From Lysobacter_K koreensis (GTDB lineage: Bacteria; Pseudomonadota; Gammaproteobacteria; Xanthomonadales; Xanthomonadaceae): a stretch of DNA of 64,000 nucleotides. The translations under genes and the position numbers were made by a program. Shown piece by piece: positions 16,278-27,770 of the stretch (its first letter is position 1; each line of letters opens with the position of its first letter). Location: NCBI RefSeq assembly GCF_042677045.1, contig NZ_JBHTIH010000004.1:310001-374000 (forward strand), given 5' to 3'. The notes under the pieces were generated by a model. The model worked only from the letters and a program-made list of their open reading frames with translations. It did no database searches and was not told the DNA's origin.

Positions 16278-17950
16278 GGCCGCTATTCCGCGCCTGGCGC
16301 ATCGGCCGGGTGCTGTTGCGGTATCGCCTCGACGACCTGCTCGACGACACTCCGGTCGAGCCGTGGCTGAAACTCGCGCGCCCGTTCGTGCCGCGCGCCT
16401 CGGCCGAGGTCGCCGCGCAACCGCGCGGCGCGCGCCTGCGCCTGGCGCTGCAGGAACTCGGGCCGATCTTCGTCAAGTTCGGGCAGATCCTCTCCACCCG
16501 CCGCGACCTGGTGCCGCCGGACGTCGCCGAGGAGCTGGCGCTGCTGCAGGACCGGGTCGCGCCGTTCGATGGCGAGGCCGCGCGTGCGATCGTCGAGCAG
16601 GCGCTCGGCCTGCCGATCAGCCAGGCGTTCGAGCAGTTCGACACCACGCCGCTGGCGTCGGCGTCGATCGCGCAGGTGCATGCGGCGATCCTGCCCGCGG
16701 CCGACGGCCGGCCGGCGCGCGAGGTCGTGGTCAAGGTGCTGCGCCCGGATATCGAGAAGCAGATCGCCGGCGACATCGCGCTGCTAAAGGCGGTGGCCGG
16801 CGTGGTCGACCGCACCCACCCGAGCGCCGACAAGATTCGCCCGCGCGAGATCGTGGCCGAGATCGAGAACACGCTCGCCGCCGAGCTCGACCTGCAGCGC
16901 GAGGGCGGCAACGCCAGCGTGCTGCGCCGGTTCTGGCTCGACAGCGACGACCTGTACGTGCCCGAGGTGATCTGGTCGCACACCGCCGAGCGCGCGCTGA
17001 CCCTGGAACGCGTGCGCGGAATTCCGTCGGATGACATCGCCGCGCTCGACGCGGCCGGCATCGACCGCCACGCGCTCGCCTCCAAGGGCGTGCGCGTGTT
17101 CTACACCCAGGTGTTCCGCGACAACTTCTTCCACGCCGACGCGCACGCCGGCAACATCTGGGTCGATTCCGATCCGGCGCGCAAGCTCAACCCGCGCTTC
17201 ATCGCGCTCGACTTCGGCATCATGGGCCAGCTCTCCGACGAGGATCAGTACTACCTCGCCGAGAACTTCATGGCGATCTTCAACCGCGACTACCGCCGCA
17301 TCGCCGAGCTGCACGTGCAGGCCGGCTGGATGCCGGCGCACATCCGCATCGACGAACTCGAGGCGGCGACGCGATCGGTGTGCGAGCCGTACTTCACCCG
17401 GCCGCTGAGCGAGATCTCGCTGGCCGAGGTGCTGATCAAGCTGTTCCGCACCGCGCAGCGCTACGAGCTGACGCTGCAGCCGCAGCTGATCCTGCTGCAG
17501 AAGACCCTGCTCAACATCGAAGGCGTCGGCCGCCTGCTCGACCCGAAGCTCGACATCTGGGCGGTGGCGCGACCGGTGCTGTCGAAGATCCTGGTCGAGC
17601 GCTACAGCCCGCAACGGCTCGCAGCCGAATTCCGCAAGCGCCTGCCGGAGCTGGTTACGCATGCGCCGGAGATGCCGCGGCTGCTGCACGCGTGGCTGAC
17701 CCAGCAGGTCGAGGGCAAGCACCAGCTGCGGATGCGCTCGGACGACATGGCCGAGCTCACCCGCACGGTCAAGGATGCGCAGCGGCGCACGGTCGCGGCG
17801 ATCCTCGGCACAGGCCTGCTGATCGCGGCGGCGGTGCTGTACGGACTGGAAGCCGGCGGCCCGCGTTTCTGGTCGGTGCCGGCGTCGTCGTGGATCGCCG
17901 GGGTGGGTGGCCTGTGGGCGTTGCTGGCGGCGTGGCCGCGGCGCGGCTGA
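16274..17950 (+). CDS. ubiB: UbiB, atypical kinase-like ubiquinone biosynthesis factor
   Basis: A 558-residue ABC1/ADCK/UbiB family protein starting at GTG 16274, overlapping ubiJ by four bases. It shows the family-specific KxGQ motif in FVKFGQILSTRRDLVP, the Ala-rich nucleotide loop in ASASIAQVHAA, the invariant lysine region (VVVKVLRPDIEK), NFFHADAHAGN as the catalytic-loop equivalent, and the metal-binding DFG-like FIALDFGIMGQL. Two C-terminal transmembrane helices (about 500-550) anchor it to the inner membrane. It supports coenzyme Q synthesis through ATPase activity rather than protein kinase activity. Length matches the family. Confidence 0.95.
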   Translation: MRPLFRAWRIGRVLLRYRLDDLLDDTPVEPWLKLARPFVPRASAEVAAQPRGARLRLALQELGPIFVKFGQILSTRRDLVPPDVAEELALLQDRVAPFDGEAARAIVEQALGLPISQAFEQFDTTPLASASIAQVHAAILPAADGRPAREVVVKVLRPDIEKQIAGDIALLKAVAGVVDRTHPSADKIRPREIVAEIENTLAAELDLQREGGNASVLRRFWLDSDDLYVPEVIWSHTAERALTLERVRGIPSDDIAALDAAGIDRHALASKGVRVFYTQVFRDNFFHADAHAGNIWVDSDPARKLNPRFIALDFGIMGQLSDEDQYYLAENFMAIFNRDYRRIAELHVQAGWMPAHIRIDELEAATRSVCEPYFTRPLSEISLAEVLIKLFRTAQRYELTLQPQLILLQKTLLNIEGVGRLLDPKLDIWAVARPVLSKILVERYSPQRLAAEFRKRLPELVTHAPEMPRLLHAWLTQQVEGKHQLRMRSDDMAELTRTVKDAQRRTVAAILGTGLLIAAAVLYGLEAGGPRFWSVPASSWIAGVGGLWALLAAWPRRG

Positions 17951-17976
17951 GATCCGCGGCCGAACGCAGTCAGCCC

Positions 17977-18055
17977 GTAGGCTGGGTTGGCTCCATCAAC
18001 CCAGCACATCGACCAGGCAAAGCGCTGGGTTAGAAGGGCCAACCCAGCCTACGGC
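17977..18055. repeat. REP family 2: GTAGGCTGGGTTGGC...GCCAACCCAGCCTAC
   Basis: An 80-base element with terminal inverted repeats (gtaggctgggttggc and gccaacccagcctac) and internal ggttggctccatcaaccc and gctgggtt motifs, in the convergent gap between ubiB and the TPR gene. A second, decayed copy is at 46156-46240. Confidence 0.75.
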
Positions 18056-18096
18056 CCTGGAAGTAGGTGGCAGGACGAGCTGGCCGCCGCCTGTTC

Positions 18097-20067
18097 TTAG
18101 GGCGTAGCAGTCACGCGTTCGATCCAAGAGAGCCGACGTGCGTCCTTCGTCTCACGTCGCACCGCCGCCAACCCCTCGGCCCGGTTGAACGCATGCAACA
18201 GTAGGGGGCCCAGGTCTGCCACCGGTGACTTGGTTTGGGTCATATCCCGCAGCAGCGCGAATGATCGTTCTTCGAACTCGCCCAATACATCGGATCGGTA
18301 GCGGGCGGCATGGCTGATGCCCGAGAGGTACATCGCCTTGGGCACCTCGTGGTCCGGCCAATGGAGCGCCATGCGCAGCGGCCACTCGAGCATGTTCCGC
18401 TCGCCCCACATGGCATCCTTCGGGATCATCGCGTTGGCGACCAGGCCGAGCATCAGCGACTGCGCCAGCGCGTTGAGATACGGCTGCATCTGATCAAGCG
18501 TCGGTCGCGTATAGAGGCGATCGTGTGGCCGCGCCTGTGCCCCTCCAAGTCGCGCGAGGAGCTTGCCCTCCAACTCAAGGACCGCCGCCTCCAGCCCGGC
18601 ATGGTGCGTCGAGACAGTTTCCCGTCCGATCAACTCGAGTCGGGCCGTATCCCAGATGCCAACGTCGATCGTCCACGCGTCGTCCGCGCTCGCGATCGAA
18701 CCCTGCACGAGCACGTCAGTGTGGGCCGCGAGCTGCGCAGCCGTCTCGCGCTCGCCTGCTGCATCCTGCGCGCCGAACACAACTGGCCCGCCACCCATGA
18801 CGACGGTGACCAGCGATTGCGCGTGCGCGGGCGTCCATTCGTAGATGCTCTCCGCCAGATAGAGCGGGATCGCGCGGCTTAGCCGTCCGAGGTCGTCCTC
18901 GCGCTGCTCCTCGGCGTGTTCCACGCCACTCAGAACCTTTCCGAGCATGAGGAACGTCACCTTGCGTGCATCGGCTGGCTTGGGAGCAAAGAGCCAATCT
19001 GGATCGCGCAGGCCGTACATCCAGATGGGCAGCTCGAAGGGAACCTGGCCGATCTGGAGGTCGGACTCATCGACCGGGCGTGAGCGCGCCGCTTGGCGGC
19101 GGCGGTCCTGGAACTCGCCCGCCATCGCGTCCAGATGCTGCTTGAAGGGCGGCATGTTAAGCGCGTACAGACGATCGAGCAGCGCCTCGCCTTCGTCCAG
19201 CCGACCCAGCTGCAGGTAGGCCCGCAGCAGGTTCAGTCCGACCTGCGGCCCGTGCACGGCCGCGTCGTAGTACGGCCCGGTGAGGTCGACGAGCTCGGCG
19301 ATCTTGCCTGCGTTGCCGAGGTCGCCAGAGACCGTGAGCAGCGCGTCCGTGTTCTGTGCGGCCTGTGCCAGCACCTTCCGGAACAGCTCGAGCGCCGCGG
19401 GCACGTCACCGGCGCCAAGACGCTCCCGCCCCAGGTAGAGCGTGGCGCGCCAGCTGCCCGGCAATGCCGCGGCCTTTTCCAACGCCGCGATGTATCCCGC
19501 GTCCCCGCTGCGTTCACGCTCGCGCGCGAGCCACCATCCGAGGCCATTGTCCTGGTTGGGGTCGAGCGTGATGGCTTTCCAAAGGGTGGCGTCGGTCTTC
19601 GCCTGATCCCCGCGCGCGTCGTAGACCTTGGCGAGATTGGTGAGGATCGTTCCGGTCTCACCGACCTTTGTCGTCGCATCGAGCAGCACGCGCTCGGCCT
19701 CATCCAGCGGCCCGTGCTTCATCAACACGATCGCACGGATCACGTGGCTGCGTTCGACAATCGGATCGGTCGCGATCAGGCGGGCGGAGGCCGGCCCGAT
19801 CTCCGCAACAAAGTCGTCGTTGAGTGCGTTGACAATCAGGCCGTAGAGCTCGTCAGGCTGGTTCCACTTCGCCTGTAGCTGCGGCAGTAGCATCTTGTCG
19901 CGCCAGTCCGCGCGCGTGATCTGAATTTCGCGGCCGTGCACGTCGTACGCGGTGATGAGCTCAGATTGCTCGGCGCGTGCTACCGATGGCGCGGCTGGCT
20001 CATGCGCAGGAGCTTCGCTGCCGATAGACTTGCCGGTCAGGCTCTCGATCAGACGTTTGAACACCAT
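18097..20067 (-). CDS. Large cytoplasmic TPR-repeat protein of unknown function
   Basis: A 656-residue protein with no signal peptide or membrane segment. The N-terminus is short and basic (MVFKRLIESLTG). Residues about 95-310 form a run of TPR-like helical hairpins (DEAERVLLDATTKVGETG, LTNLAKVYDARGDQAKTDA, ALELFRKVLAQAAQNTDA, NLLRAYLQLGRLDEGEALL). The C-terminal half (about 335-650) has a conserved-looking alpha/beta region (LPIWMYGLRDPDWLF, VTVVMGGGPVVFGAQD, TDVLVQGSIASADDAW) that I do not recognise. It is transcribed away from the M16 peptidase gap and convergent with ubiB. No operon partner is evident. Confidence 0.75.
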   Translation of the reverse strand: MVFKRLIESLTGKSIGSEAPAHEPAAPSVARAEQSELITAYDVHGREIQITRADWRDKMLLPQLQAKWNQPDELYGLIVNALNDDFVAEIGPASARLIATDPIVERSHVIRAIVLMKHGPLDEAERVLLDATTKVGETGTILTNLAKVYDARGDQAKTDATLWKAITLDPNQDNGLGWWLARERERSGDAGYIAALEKAAALPGSWRATLYLGRERLGAGDVPAALELFRKVLAQAAQNTDALLTVSGDLGNAGKIAELVDLTGPYYDAAVHGPQVGLNLLRAYLQLGRLDEGEALLDRLYALNMPPFKQHLDAMAGEFQDRRRQAARSRPVDESDLQIGQVPFELPIWMYGLRDPDWLFAPKPADARKVTFLMLGKVLSGVEHAEEQREDDLGRLSRAIPLYLAESIYEWTPAHAQSLVTVVMGGGPVVFGAQDAAGERETAAQLAAHTDVLVQGSIASADDAWTIDVGIWDTARLELIGRETVSTHHAGLEAAVLELEGKLLARLGGAQARPHDRLYTRPTLDQMQPYLNALAQSLMLGLVANAMIPKDAMWGERNMLEWPLRMALHWPDHEVPKAMYLSGISHAARYRSDVLGEFEERSFALLRDMTQTKSPVADLGPLLLHAFNRAEGLAAVRRETKDARRLSWIERVTATP

Positions 20068-20305
20068 TCCTCCAAGGGAAGATTGCGGGCATCAGTGTGT
20101 AGGATCGGCCAGCCCGTCGCCCTTGTGCAAAGGATATTAGCCGCTCGAGACCTAGACCTCTTGCGACCGCTTTGGGTCGGGAGCGGTCATCGCACCTCCG
20201 GATTTATCGCGGGCCCCGCCAAAGCGTTCCGGAAATGCTCGCAAGCAAACATCCCATCAAAAGACCGGACCCAGCTGGCCCGTTGTTCGCTTCAGGAAAG
20301 CCGGC

Positions 20306-23158
<2,853 letters not shown>

Positions 23159-23197
23159 GGGATTCCTGTGGTGAAGGTCGAACAGCGGAATCTTTGC

Positions 23198-23283
23198 TCG
23201 TCATCCCTGCGAACGCAGGGATCCAGTGCCTTGCGCGCTTGCGAGGCGAAGGCGCTGGGTTCCTGCTTCCGCAGGAACGACGG
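23198..23283. repeat. REP family 3: CGTCATCCCTGCG...CGCAGGAACGACG
   Basis: A long imperfect inverted repeat: cgtcatccctgcgaacgcag with ggatccagtgcc, and a right arm gcgctgggttcctgcttccg with caggaacgacg. It lies in the divergent gap between the M16 peptidase gene and truC. Confidence 0.7.
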
Positions 23284-23397
23284 CCGGGGGAGTGCTGATC
23301 CGATTGCCATGAACGTTGCGACGGAGAACGGGTGCCAAGGCCAGGCATCGGCAATCGGCGACAATGGCCGATTCTAACGACGCTGCCGGCCGCTTCG

Positions 23398-24153
23398 ATG
23401 TCCGCTCCGCTTTCGCTGCCCGTGCAGGCTCTCAATGTGCTTTACGTCGACGACGTCCTGGCCGTGGTCGACAAGCCGGCCGGGCTGATGGTCCACGACA
23501 GCGCGCTGGCGCGCGGCGAGACCGACTTCGCCGCCGACCGCCTGCGCGCGCAGTTCGGCAAACCCATCTTCCTCGTGCACCGGCTCGACCGCGCGACCAG
23601 CGGCTGCCTGCTGCTCGCGTTCGACCGCGACACCGCCTCGGCACTGGGCAAGGTGCTGATGTCGGGCGAGGTCGAAAAAGACTACTGGGCGGTATGCCGC
23701 GGCTGGCCGGAACAGAGTTTCGTGATCGACCACGACCTCGACGGCGGCCCGGGAAAGCCGCTCAAGAAGCCCGCGGTCACCCGTTTCACGCGGCTGGCGA
23801 CCACCGAGCTGGCGCTGGCCTCGGCCGGGTTCGAGACCTCGCGCTATGCGTGGCTGTGCGCGCAGCCGCAGACCGGGCGCTTCCGCCAGATCCGCCGCCA
23901 CCTCAAGCACGCGTTCCACCACCTGATCGGCGACACCAGCCACGGCGACGGCCGCCACAACCGGCATTTCCGCATGCTCGGCGTGCACCGGATGCTGCTG
24001 CATGCGCGGCGGCTGGCGTTCGTGCACCCGGGCAGCGGTGCGCGGGTGGAGGTCGTGGCGCCGGTGGATACGGAGTTTGCCAAGGCGCTGGCGTTGTTCG
24101 GCGACGTCCCGGCGGCGGCGTGCCGAGCAGGCTCGGCACTACAGGAAGCTTAG
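23398..24153 (+). CDS. truC: TruC-type tRNA pseudouridine synthase (RluA family)
   Basis: A 251-residue pseudouridine synthase from ATG 23398. The catalytic aspartate D64 lies in HRLDRATSG; other motifs are VVDKPAGLMVH, the KDYWAVCRG strand, and QTGRFRQIRRHLKH near the C-terminus, with GDTSHGDGRHNRHFR distinctive of TruC over RluA/RluC. No S4 domain is present. It isomerises uridine 65 in certain tRNAs. A frame extending upstream to 23332 has poor-quality sequence and no ribosome site. It is convergent with the DUF2059 gene; the two stop codons overlap at 24150-24153. Confidence 0.85.
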   Translation: MSAPLSLPVQALNVLYVDDVLAVVDKPAGLMVHDSALARGETDFAADRLRAQFGKPIFLVHRLDRATSGCLLLAFDRDTASALGKVLMSGEVEKDYWAVCRGWPEQSFVIDHDLDGGPGKPLKKPAVTRFTRLATTELALASAGFETSRYAWLCAQPQTGRFRQIRRHLKHAFHHLIGDTSHGDGRHNRHFRMLGVHRMLLHARRLAFVHPGSGARVEVVAPVDTEFAKALALFGDVPAAACRAGSALQEA

Positions 24154-24680
24154 CCGCCGCTCGCCGCGGGTTTCGTCGCCTCGGCCTGGATGTCCTTCTG
24201 CATCTGCTGCAGCAGCGGCACCATCACCCTCTGCATCGCGCTCATCGTGTTCTGCATCAGCTGCGGCATCTTGTCGAGCAGGTTCTGCCCGGCCGGGCTG
24301 CCGTAGAAGCCGATCATCGCGTCCATGTCCTCGCCGCTGAAGGTCTGGCGGTAGATCTCGCGGTACAGCGGCTGCATGTTGTTCCACGACACCATGCCCA
24401 GCAGTTGCGCGTTCGACTTGTAGACGATGCCGTCGAGCTTCTGCTTCTGCTCGGGCGTGAGTTGCTGGCCGGCGGTGACCTGCTCGACCATCTGCTGCTG
24501 CATCGCTTGCACCTGCGGCACCATCGCCTCGACGGTCTTGCGCGCGCGCATCACCTCGAGCAGCTGGTCGACCTGGGTGTCGGTGGGCGGCGCGGCGGCC
24601 GCGAACGGCGCGGCCAGCAGCAGCAAGGCCGCCAGGGCGAGGGATTGCACCAAGGCGTGCTTCTGGACGAGGTGTTTCAT
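24150..24680 (-). CDS. Exported DUF2059 protein
   Basis: A 176-residue protein with a clear Sec signal (residues 1-29, ALAALLLLAAPFAAAA). The mature part is helical, Gln- and Met-rich (VQAMQQQMVEQVTAGQQL), and contains the DUF2059 hallmark FSGEDMDAMIGFYGSPAGQ followed by LLDKMPQL. DUF2059 proteins are small periplasmic proteins of unknown function. ATG 24678-24680. No operon partner; arfB starts divergently 128 bases away. Confidence 0.88.
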   Translation of the reverse strand: MKHLVQKHALVQSLALAALLLLAAPFAAAAPPTDTQVDQLLEVMRARKTVEAMVPQVQAMQQQMVEQVTAGQQLTPEQKQKLDGIVYKSNAQLLGMVSWNNMQPLYREIYRQTFSGEDMDAMIGFYGSPAGQNLLDKMPQLMQNTMSAMQRVMVPLLQQMQKDIQAEATKPAASGG

Positions 24681-24808
24681 CGGATCGACTCCCCAAGTTG
24701 ATCGTGCGCGGTTGGCCGTGCCTCGGCCGGTTCAATGCGCTGGCGTGTGGAACCGCTGGCGGCGACTACAATCGCCCGCATCCCCGCCGGCTCCTCCCAT
24801 TACAACGC

Positions 24809-25228
24809 ATGTCCGACCCCAGTCCAGCCGTGCCGATCCCCGAAACCGAGCTGGTCGAGCGCTTCGTGCGCGCGACCGGGCCGGGCGGGCAGAACGTCAA
24901 CAAGGTCGCGACCGCGGTCGAGCTGCGTTTCGATGTCGCCGGCTCGCCCTCGCTGCCCGAGCCGGTGCGCGCGCGGCTGCTGGCCAAGCGCGACCGCCGC
25001 ATCACCGACGACGGCGTGCTGGTGATCAGCGCGCAGCGCTTCCGCACCCAGGACCGCAACCGCCAGGACGCGCGCGAGCGGCTGGCCGCGTTCATCGCCA
25101 GCGGCTGGCGCGCGCCCACGCCGCGGATCGCGACCAGGCCCACCCGCGGTTCCAAGGAGCGCCGGCTCGGCGCGAAACGCGAGCGCGGTACGATCAAGCG
25201 CACTCGGGCGAAGACCGAGTGGGATTGA
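24809..25228 (+). CDS. arfB: ArfB (YaeJ) alternative ribosome-rescue peptidyl-tRNA hydrolase
   Basis: A 139-residue class I release factor-like protein from ATG 24809. The catalytic GGQ (residues 26-28) sits in TGPGGQNVNK, the usual ArfB context, with no codon-recognition domains. The basic C-terminal tail (TRPTRGSKERRLGAKRERG, then TIKRTRAKTEWD) is the part that enters the empty mRNA channel of stalled ribosomes. It hydrolyses peptidyl-tRNA on non-stop complexes. The last codons lie within the first unit of a 51-base tandem repeat, so the final EWD and stop may be repeat-derived. Confidence 0.93.
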   Translation: MSDPSPAVPIPETELVERFVRATGPGGQNVNKVATAVELRFDVAGSPSLPEPVRARLLAKRDRRITDDGVLVISAQRFRTQDRNRQDARERLAAFIASGWRAPTPRIATRPTRGSKERRLGAKRERGTIKRTRAKTEWD

Positions 25229-25335
25229 TCCGCGCCCCAACGGGTCAAGTGCACCCGGGCGAAGACCGAGTGGGACTGATCCGCGCCCCCACGGTTCGAG
25301 CGCACCCGGGCGAAGACCGAGTGGGATTGGGCGGG
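25200..25335 (+). repeat. Three tandem 51-bp direct repeats overlapping the arfB 3' end
   Basis: The segment gggcgaagaccgagtggga begins at 25206, 25257 and 25308, an exact 51-base period. The first unit includes the arfB stop codon; the third is incomplete. Units differ by few substitutions. Being a multiple of three, the period keeps one reading frame (HPGEDRVGLIRAPT) open through the array, but I see no start or ribosome site for it. Confidence 0.9.
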
Positions 25336-25361
25336 CGGGGGCCGGAAACACAGGGGAACGC

Positions 25362-25967
25362 ATGACCGACACGCACACCGACATCGTCCTGCCGCTGCCG
25401 CCGAACGCGCCGCGGGTGCGCCCGAATGCGTTCGGACGCTGGCTCGGGCGCACGATCCTGCGGCTGGGCGGCTGGCGCATGGTCGGGGCGTTTCCGGACA
25501 TCCCCAAGCTGGTGCTGATCGGCGCGCCGCATTCGAGCAACTGGGACGGCATCTACGGCTTCGCCGCCAAGCTGGCGATGGGCCTGGACGTCAGGATCCT
25601 CGGCAAGCACCAGCTGTTCTGGTGGCCGCTGGGGCTGCTGCTGCGGCGGCTGGGGGTGATCGCGGTCAACCGCAGCGCCGCCCACGGGGTGGTCGAGCAG
25701 CTCGCCGACCGCATCCGCGACGAGGAGCGTTTCTGGTTCGGGATCGCCCCGGAGGGCACGCGCAAGCCGGTCGAGCGCTGGAAGACCGGGTTCTGGAAGA
25801 TCGCGCGCGCCGCCGACGTGCCGGTGCTGCCGGCCTACTTCCACTACCCCGACAAGACCATCGGCATCGGCCCGGTGTTCACCCTGACCGACGACATGGC
25901 CGCCGACATCGCCCGTATCCGCGCCTTCTACCGACCTTGGCAGGGCAAGTTCCACGGCACCCCGTAG
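25362..25967 (+). CDS. PlsC-like acyltransferase
   Basis: A 201-residue member of the lysophospholipid (1-acylglycerol-3-phosphate) acyltransferase superfamily, starting at ATG 25362. The catalytic H-x4-D motif is HSSNWD, followed by a hydrophobic WWPLGLLLRRLGVIAVNR segment and the substrate-phosphate motif APEGTRK. It is shorter than PlsC (about 245) and belongs to the small family whose members acylate lysophospholipids or ornithine-lipid-like acceptors; the substrate is not predictable here. The TAG stop (25965-25967) is supplied by a REP family 1 element. A glycosyltransferase follows in the same direction 209 bases later. Confidence 0.85.
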   Translation: MTDTHTDIVLPLPPNAPRVRPNAFGRWLGRTILRLGGWRMVGAFPDIPKLVLIGAPHSSNWDGIYGFAAKLAMGLDVRILGKHQLFWWPLGLLLRRLGVIAVNRSAAHGVVEQLADRIRDEERFWFGIAPEGTRKPVERWKTGFWKIARAADVPVLPAYFHYPDKTIGIGPVFTLTDDMAADIARIRAFYRPWQGKFHGTP

Positions 25968-26014
25968 GGCGGGTTTCCACCCGCCATCGCCATCGCCACC
26001 GCGGGTTAAACCCC
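25964..26014. repeat. REP family 1 copy at the acyltransferase stop codon
   Basis: gtagggcgggtttccacccg followed by a degenerate right arm gcgggttaaaccccgcc. The element begins at the last base before the stop codon and contributes TAG. Confidence 0.75.
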
Positions 26015-26176
26015 GCCAAGGGCCAACCGCAAGCGGGAATGGCAATCCCGCCCCACCGGGCGCGAACCACCGCCACCGGCGGCCGGCTTGGCACGTTGCT
26101 TGCGTAGGTTTCCCTGACGACGCCGCGGCCAGCGCTCGATCGCAGATCGACGGTGGCGGCCGGCACAGGGGGGCGA

Positions 26177-27622
26177 TTGGATTTCTCCAGCCACGCCGAA
26201 CGCGACGGCACGCGCCTGCACGGGCGTGCCAAGGGCGCCGCGCGTTTCATGCTCGGGCCCAGCGCCCTGATCGGGGCGATGGGCCTGTTGCGTGGCGCCG
26301 ATGCCACCGTGCCGACCCCGGCCGAGGACTGGCGCCGCGCCACGGTTGACCTGGTGATCCACGTGCAGCGCCACCAGGCGACGATCGTGCATTGCCTGGC
26401 CGGCCTGCGCGCGCAAACCCGCCAGCCGCGGCGGATTGTGCTGGTCGACGACGGCGGCATCGACCGCGACGGCTCGCTGGTGCTGGCGCGCGAGTTCGCC
26501 GCGGTGAACGCGATGGCGATCGAGGTGATCGCGCGGCGCTGGTCGATCGGCCGCACCCCCACGCTCAAGCGCCAGGCCAGCGAGTGCGACGGCGACGTGC
26601 TGGTGGTGCTCGACGCCGATACCGTGCTGGAGTCGCCGGAGTTCCTGGAACGCTGCGTGCGCGAGCTGTTCCAGGGCGCCGGCATCGCCAGCGTCTGCGG
26701 CACCGTGCTGCCGTTGCGCGGCCGCGACCGACGCGCGATGGCGGCAACCGCCGCATTCCGGCGCTGGCTCGGCCCCGATGCCTACCGCGACCTCAACGCC
26801 AGCCGCGACCGCGCCGCGCGCATCGAGCAGTGGCTGATCGACGGCTACCGCCAGTGCGTCGGGCTGGTGCAGCAGCGCTTCGTGCATCGCGGGCAGATGC
26901 TCGCGTTCGGCGGCATCGCCCACCCGGTCGGCGCGGTCGCCTACCGGCGCGGCTACCTCAAGGACCTGTTCGACCGCTACGAGCCGGTGCACGGCGAGGA
27001 CGACCAGACCCATGCCGAGGACATCTTCATCGGGGTGGCGTTCGGCAACGAGGGCTACCGCAACGTGCAGCTGGCCGACGTGGTCGCGCGCGTGCAGCAG
27101 CCCGCGCGCATCGAGCACCTGCCGGCGCGGCGCGCGCGCTACACCCAGGCGTTCCTGCGCGGCTGCTACTTCTTCGACGCGCTGCTGCAGTCGCCGCTGA
27201 AGGCGCCGCGACGCGCGTGGCGGCGGTTGCGCCGGCCGGCGCCGAAGGTCGAGCAGCGGCGCGTGCGCGAGGCCTACCGGCAGCCGTTCGGCGAGCGCCT
27301 GACCCGCGAGCAGGGCCGCCCGATCGGCTGGGCGCTGGCGTTCACCGCGCTGGAGAAAATCCTGCTGCCGCTGATCGTGCTGGTGCTGCTGGCCACCGGG
27401 CAGTGGCGCGCGCTCGCGATCGGGGTGCTGGCCGAGCTGGCGCTGTGGCTGGCGCTGCTGGCCGCGGTCGCGCCGGCGCCGCGCGCCGCGACGCTGGCCA
27501 GAGGCCTGCTGGCGGCACCGCTGCGCTACGTCGAACTGGCCGCCGACCTGGTCGGCGTGCTGCGCTTCGGGCGCGAGCTGCGCGGCCGGCAGGCCGATCG
27601 CGCGCGCCGGCGGATGCGTTGA
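26177..27622 (+). CDS. Family 2 glycosyltransferase, membrane-associated
   Basis: A GT2-type protein of about 481 residues. I favour TTG 26177 because it follows agggggg (26167-26173); GTG 26153 would add eight residues without a ribosome site. The GT-A fold shows VDDGGIDRDGS (nucleotide binding), the metal-binding DxD in VVLDADTV (about 146), and a C-terminal acidic motif HGEDDQTHAED matching the catalytic base region. Two or three hydrophobic helices lie at about 395-440 (LEKILLPLIVLVLLATG, ALAIGVLAELALWLALLAAV). It resembles hyaluronan/chitin-synthase-like or NodC-like polymer enzymes, but substrate and product are unknown. It follows an acyltransferase, so a cell-envelope role is plausible. 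Confidence 0.85.
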   Translation: MDFSSHAERDGTRLHGRAKGAARFMLGPSALIGAMGLLRGADATVPTPAEDWRRATVDLVIHVQRHQATIVHCLAGLRAQTRQPRRIVLVDDGGIDRDGSLVLAREFAAVNAMAIEVIARRWSIGRTPTLKRQASECDGDVLVVLDADTVLESPEFLERCVRELFQGAGIASVCGTVLPLRGRDRRAMAATAAFRRWLGPDAYRDLNASRDRAARIEQWLIDGYRQCVGLVQQRFVHRGQMLAFGGIAHPVGAVAYRRGYLKDLFDRYEPVHGEDDQTHAEDIFIGVAFGNEGYRNVQLADVVARVQQPARIEHLPARRARYTQAFLRGCYFFDALLQSPLKAPRRAWRRLRRPAPKVEQRRVREAYRQPFGERLTREQGRPIGWALAFTALEKILLPLIVLVLLATGQWRALAIGVLAELALWLALLAAVAPAPRAATLARGLLAAPLRYVELAADLVGVLRFGRELRGRQADRARRRMR

Positions 27623-27625
27623 CGC

Positions 27626-27770
27626 CCGGGTTTTAACCTGCCGAATCGACGCGCGGCGGGTTTTAACCCGCCTTCGGGGCCGACGCGATGGTCGCGTATG
27701 GCGATGGCGGGTTGAAACCCGCCCTACACACCCTCGGCAGTCGCATGCGGCGGGTTGAAACCCGCCCTAC
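27626..27770. repeat. Array of REP family 1 elements after the glycosyltransferase
   Basis: Four arms of cgggtttt(a/g)aa(c)ccgcc type in 145 bases: cgggttttaacctgccg, ggcgggttttaacccgcc, ggcgggttgaaacccgccct, and a second ggcgggttgaaacccgccct. The final arm contributes the TAG stop codon of the lysR gene on the minus strand (27767-27769). Confidence 0.8.

Noticed and set aside
20068..20305. Possible gene or RNA in the gap between the TPR and M16 genes
   Set aside because: Only a short gaccgct/agcggtc hairpin was seen (about 20167-20190); no coding pattern or RNA fold could be supported.
25200..25335. CRISPR array at the 51-bp repeats
   Set aside because: Repeats are contiguous and similar over the whole unit, without distinct spacers, and no cas genes are present.
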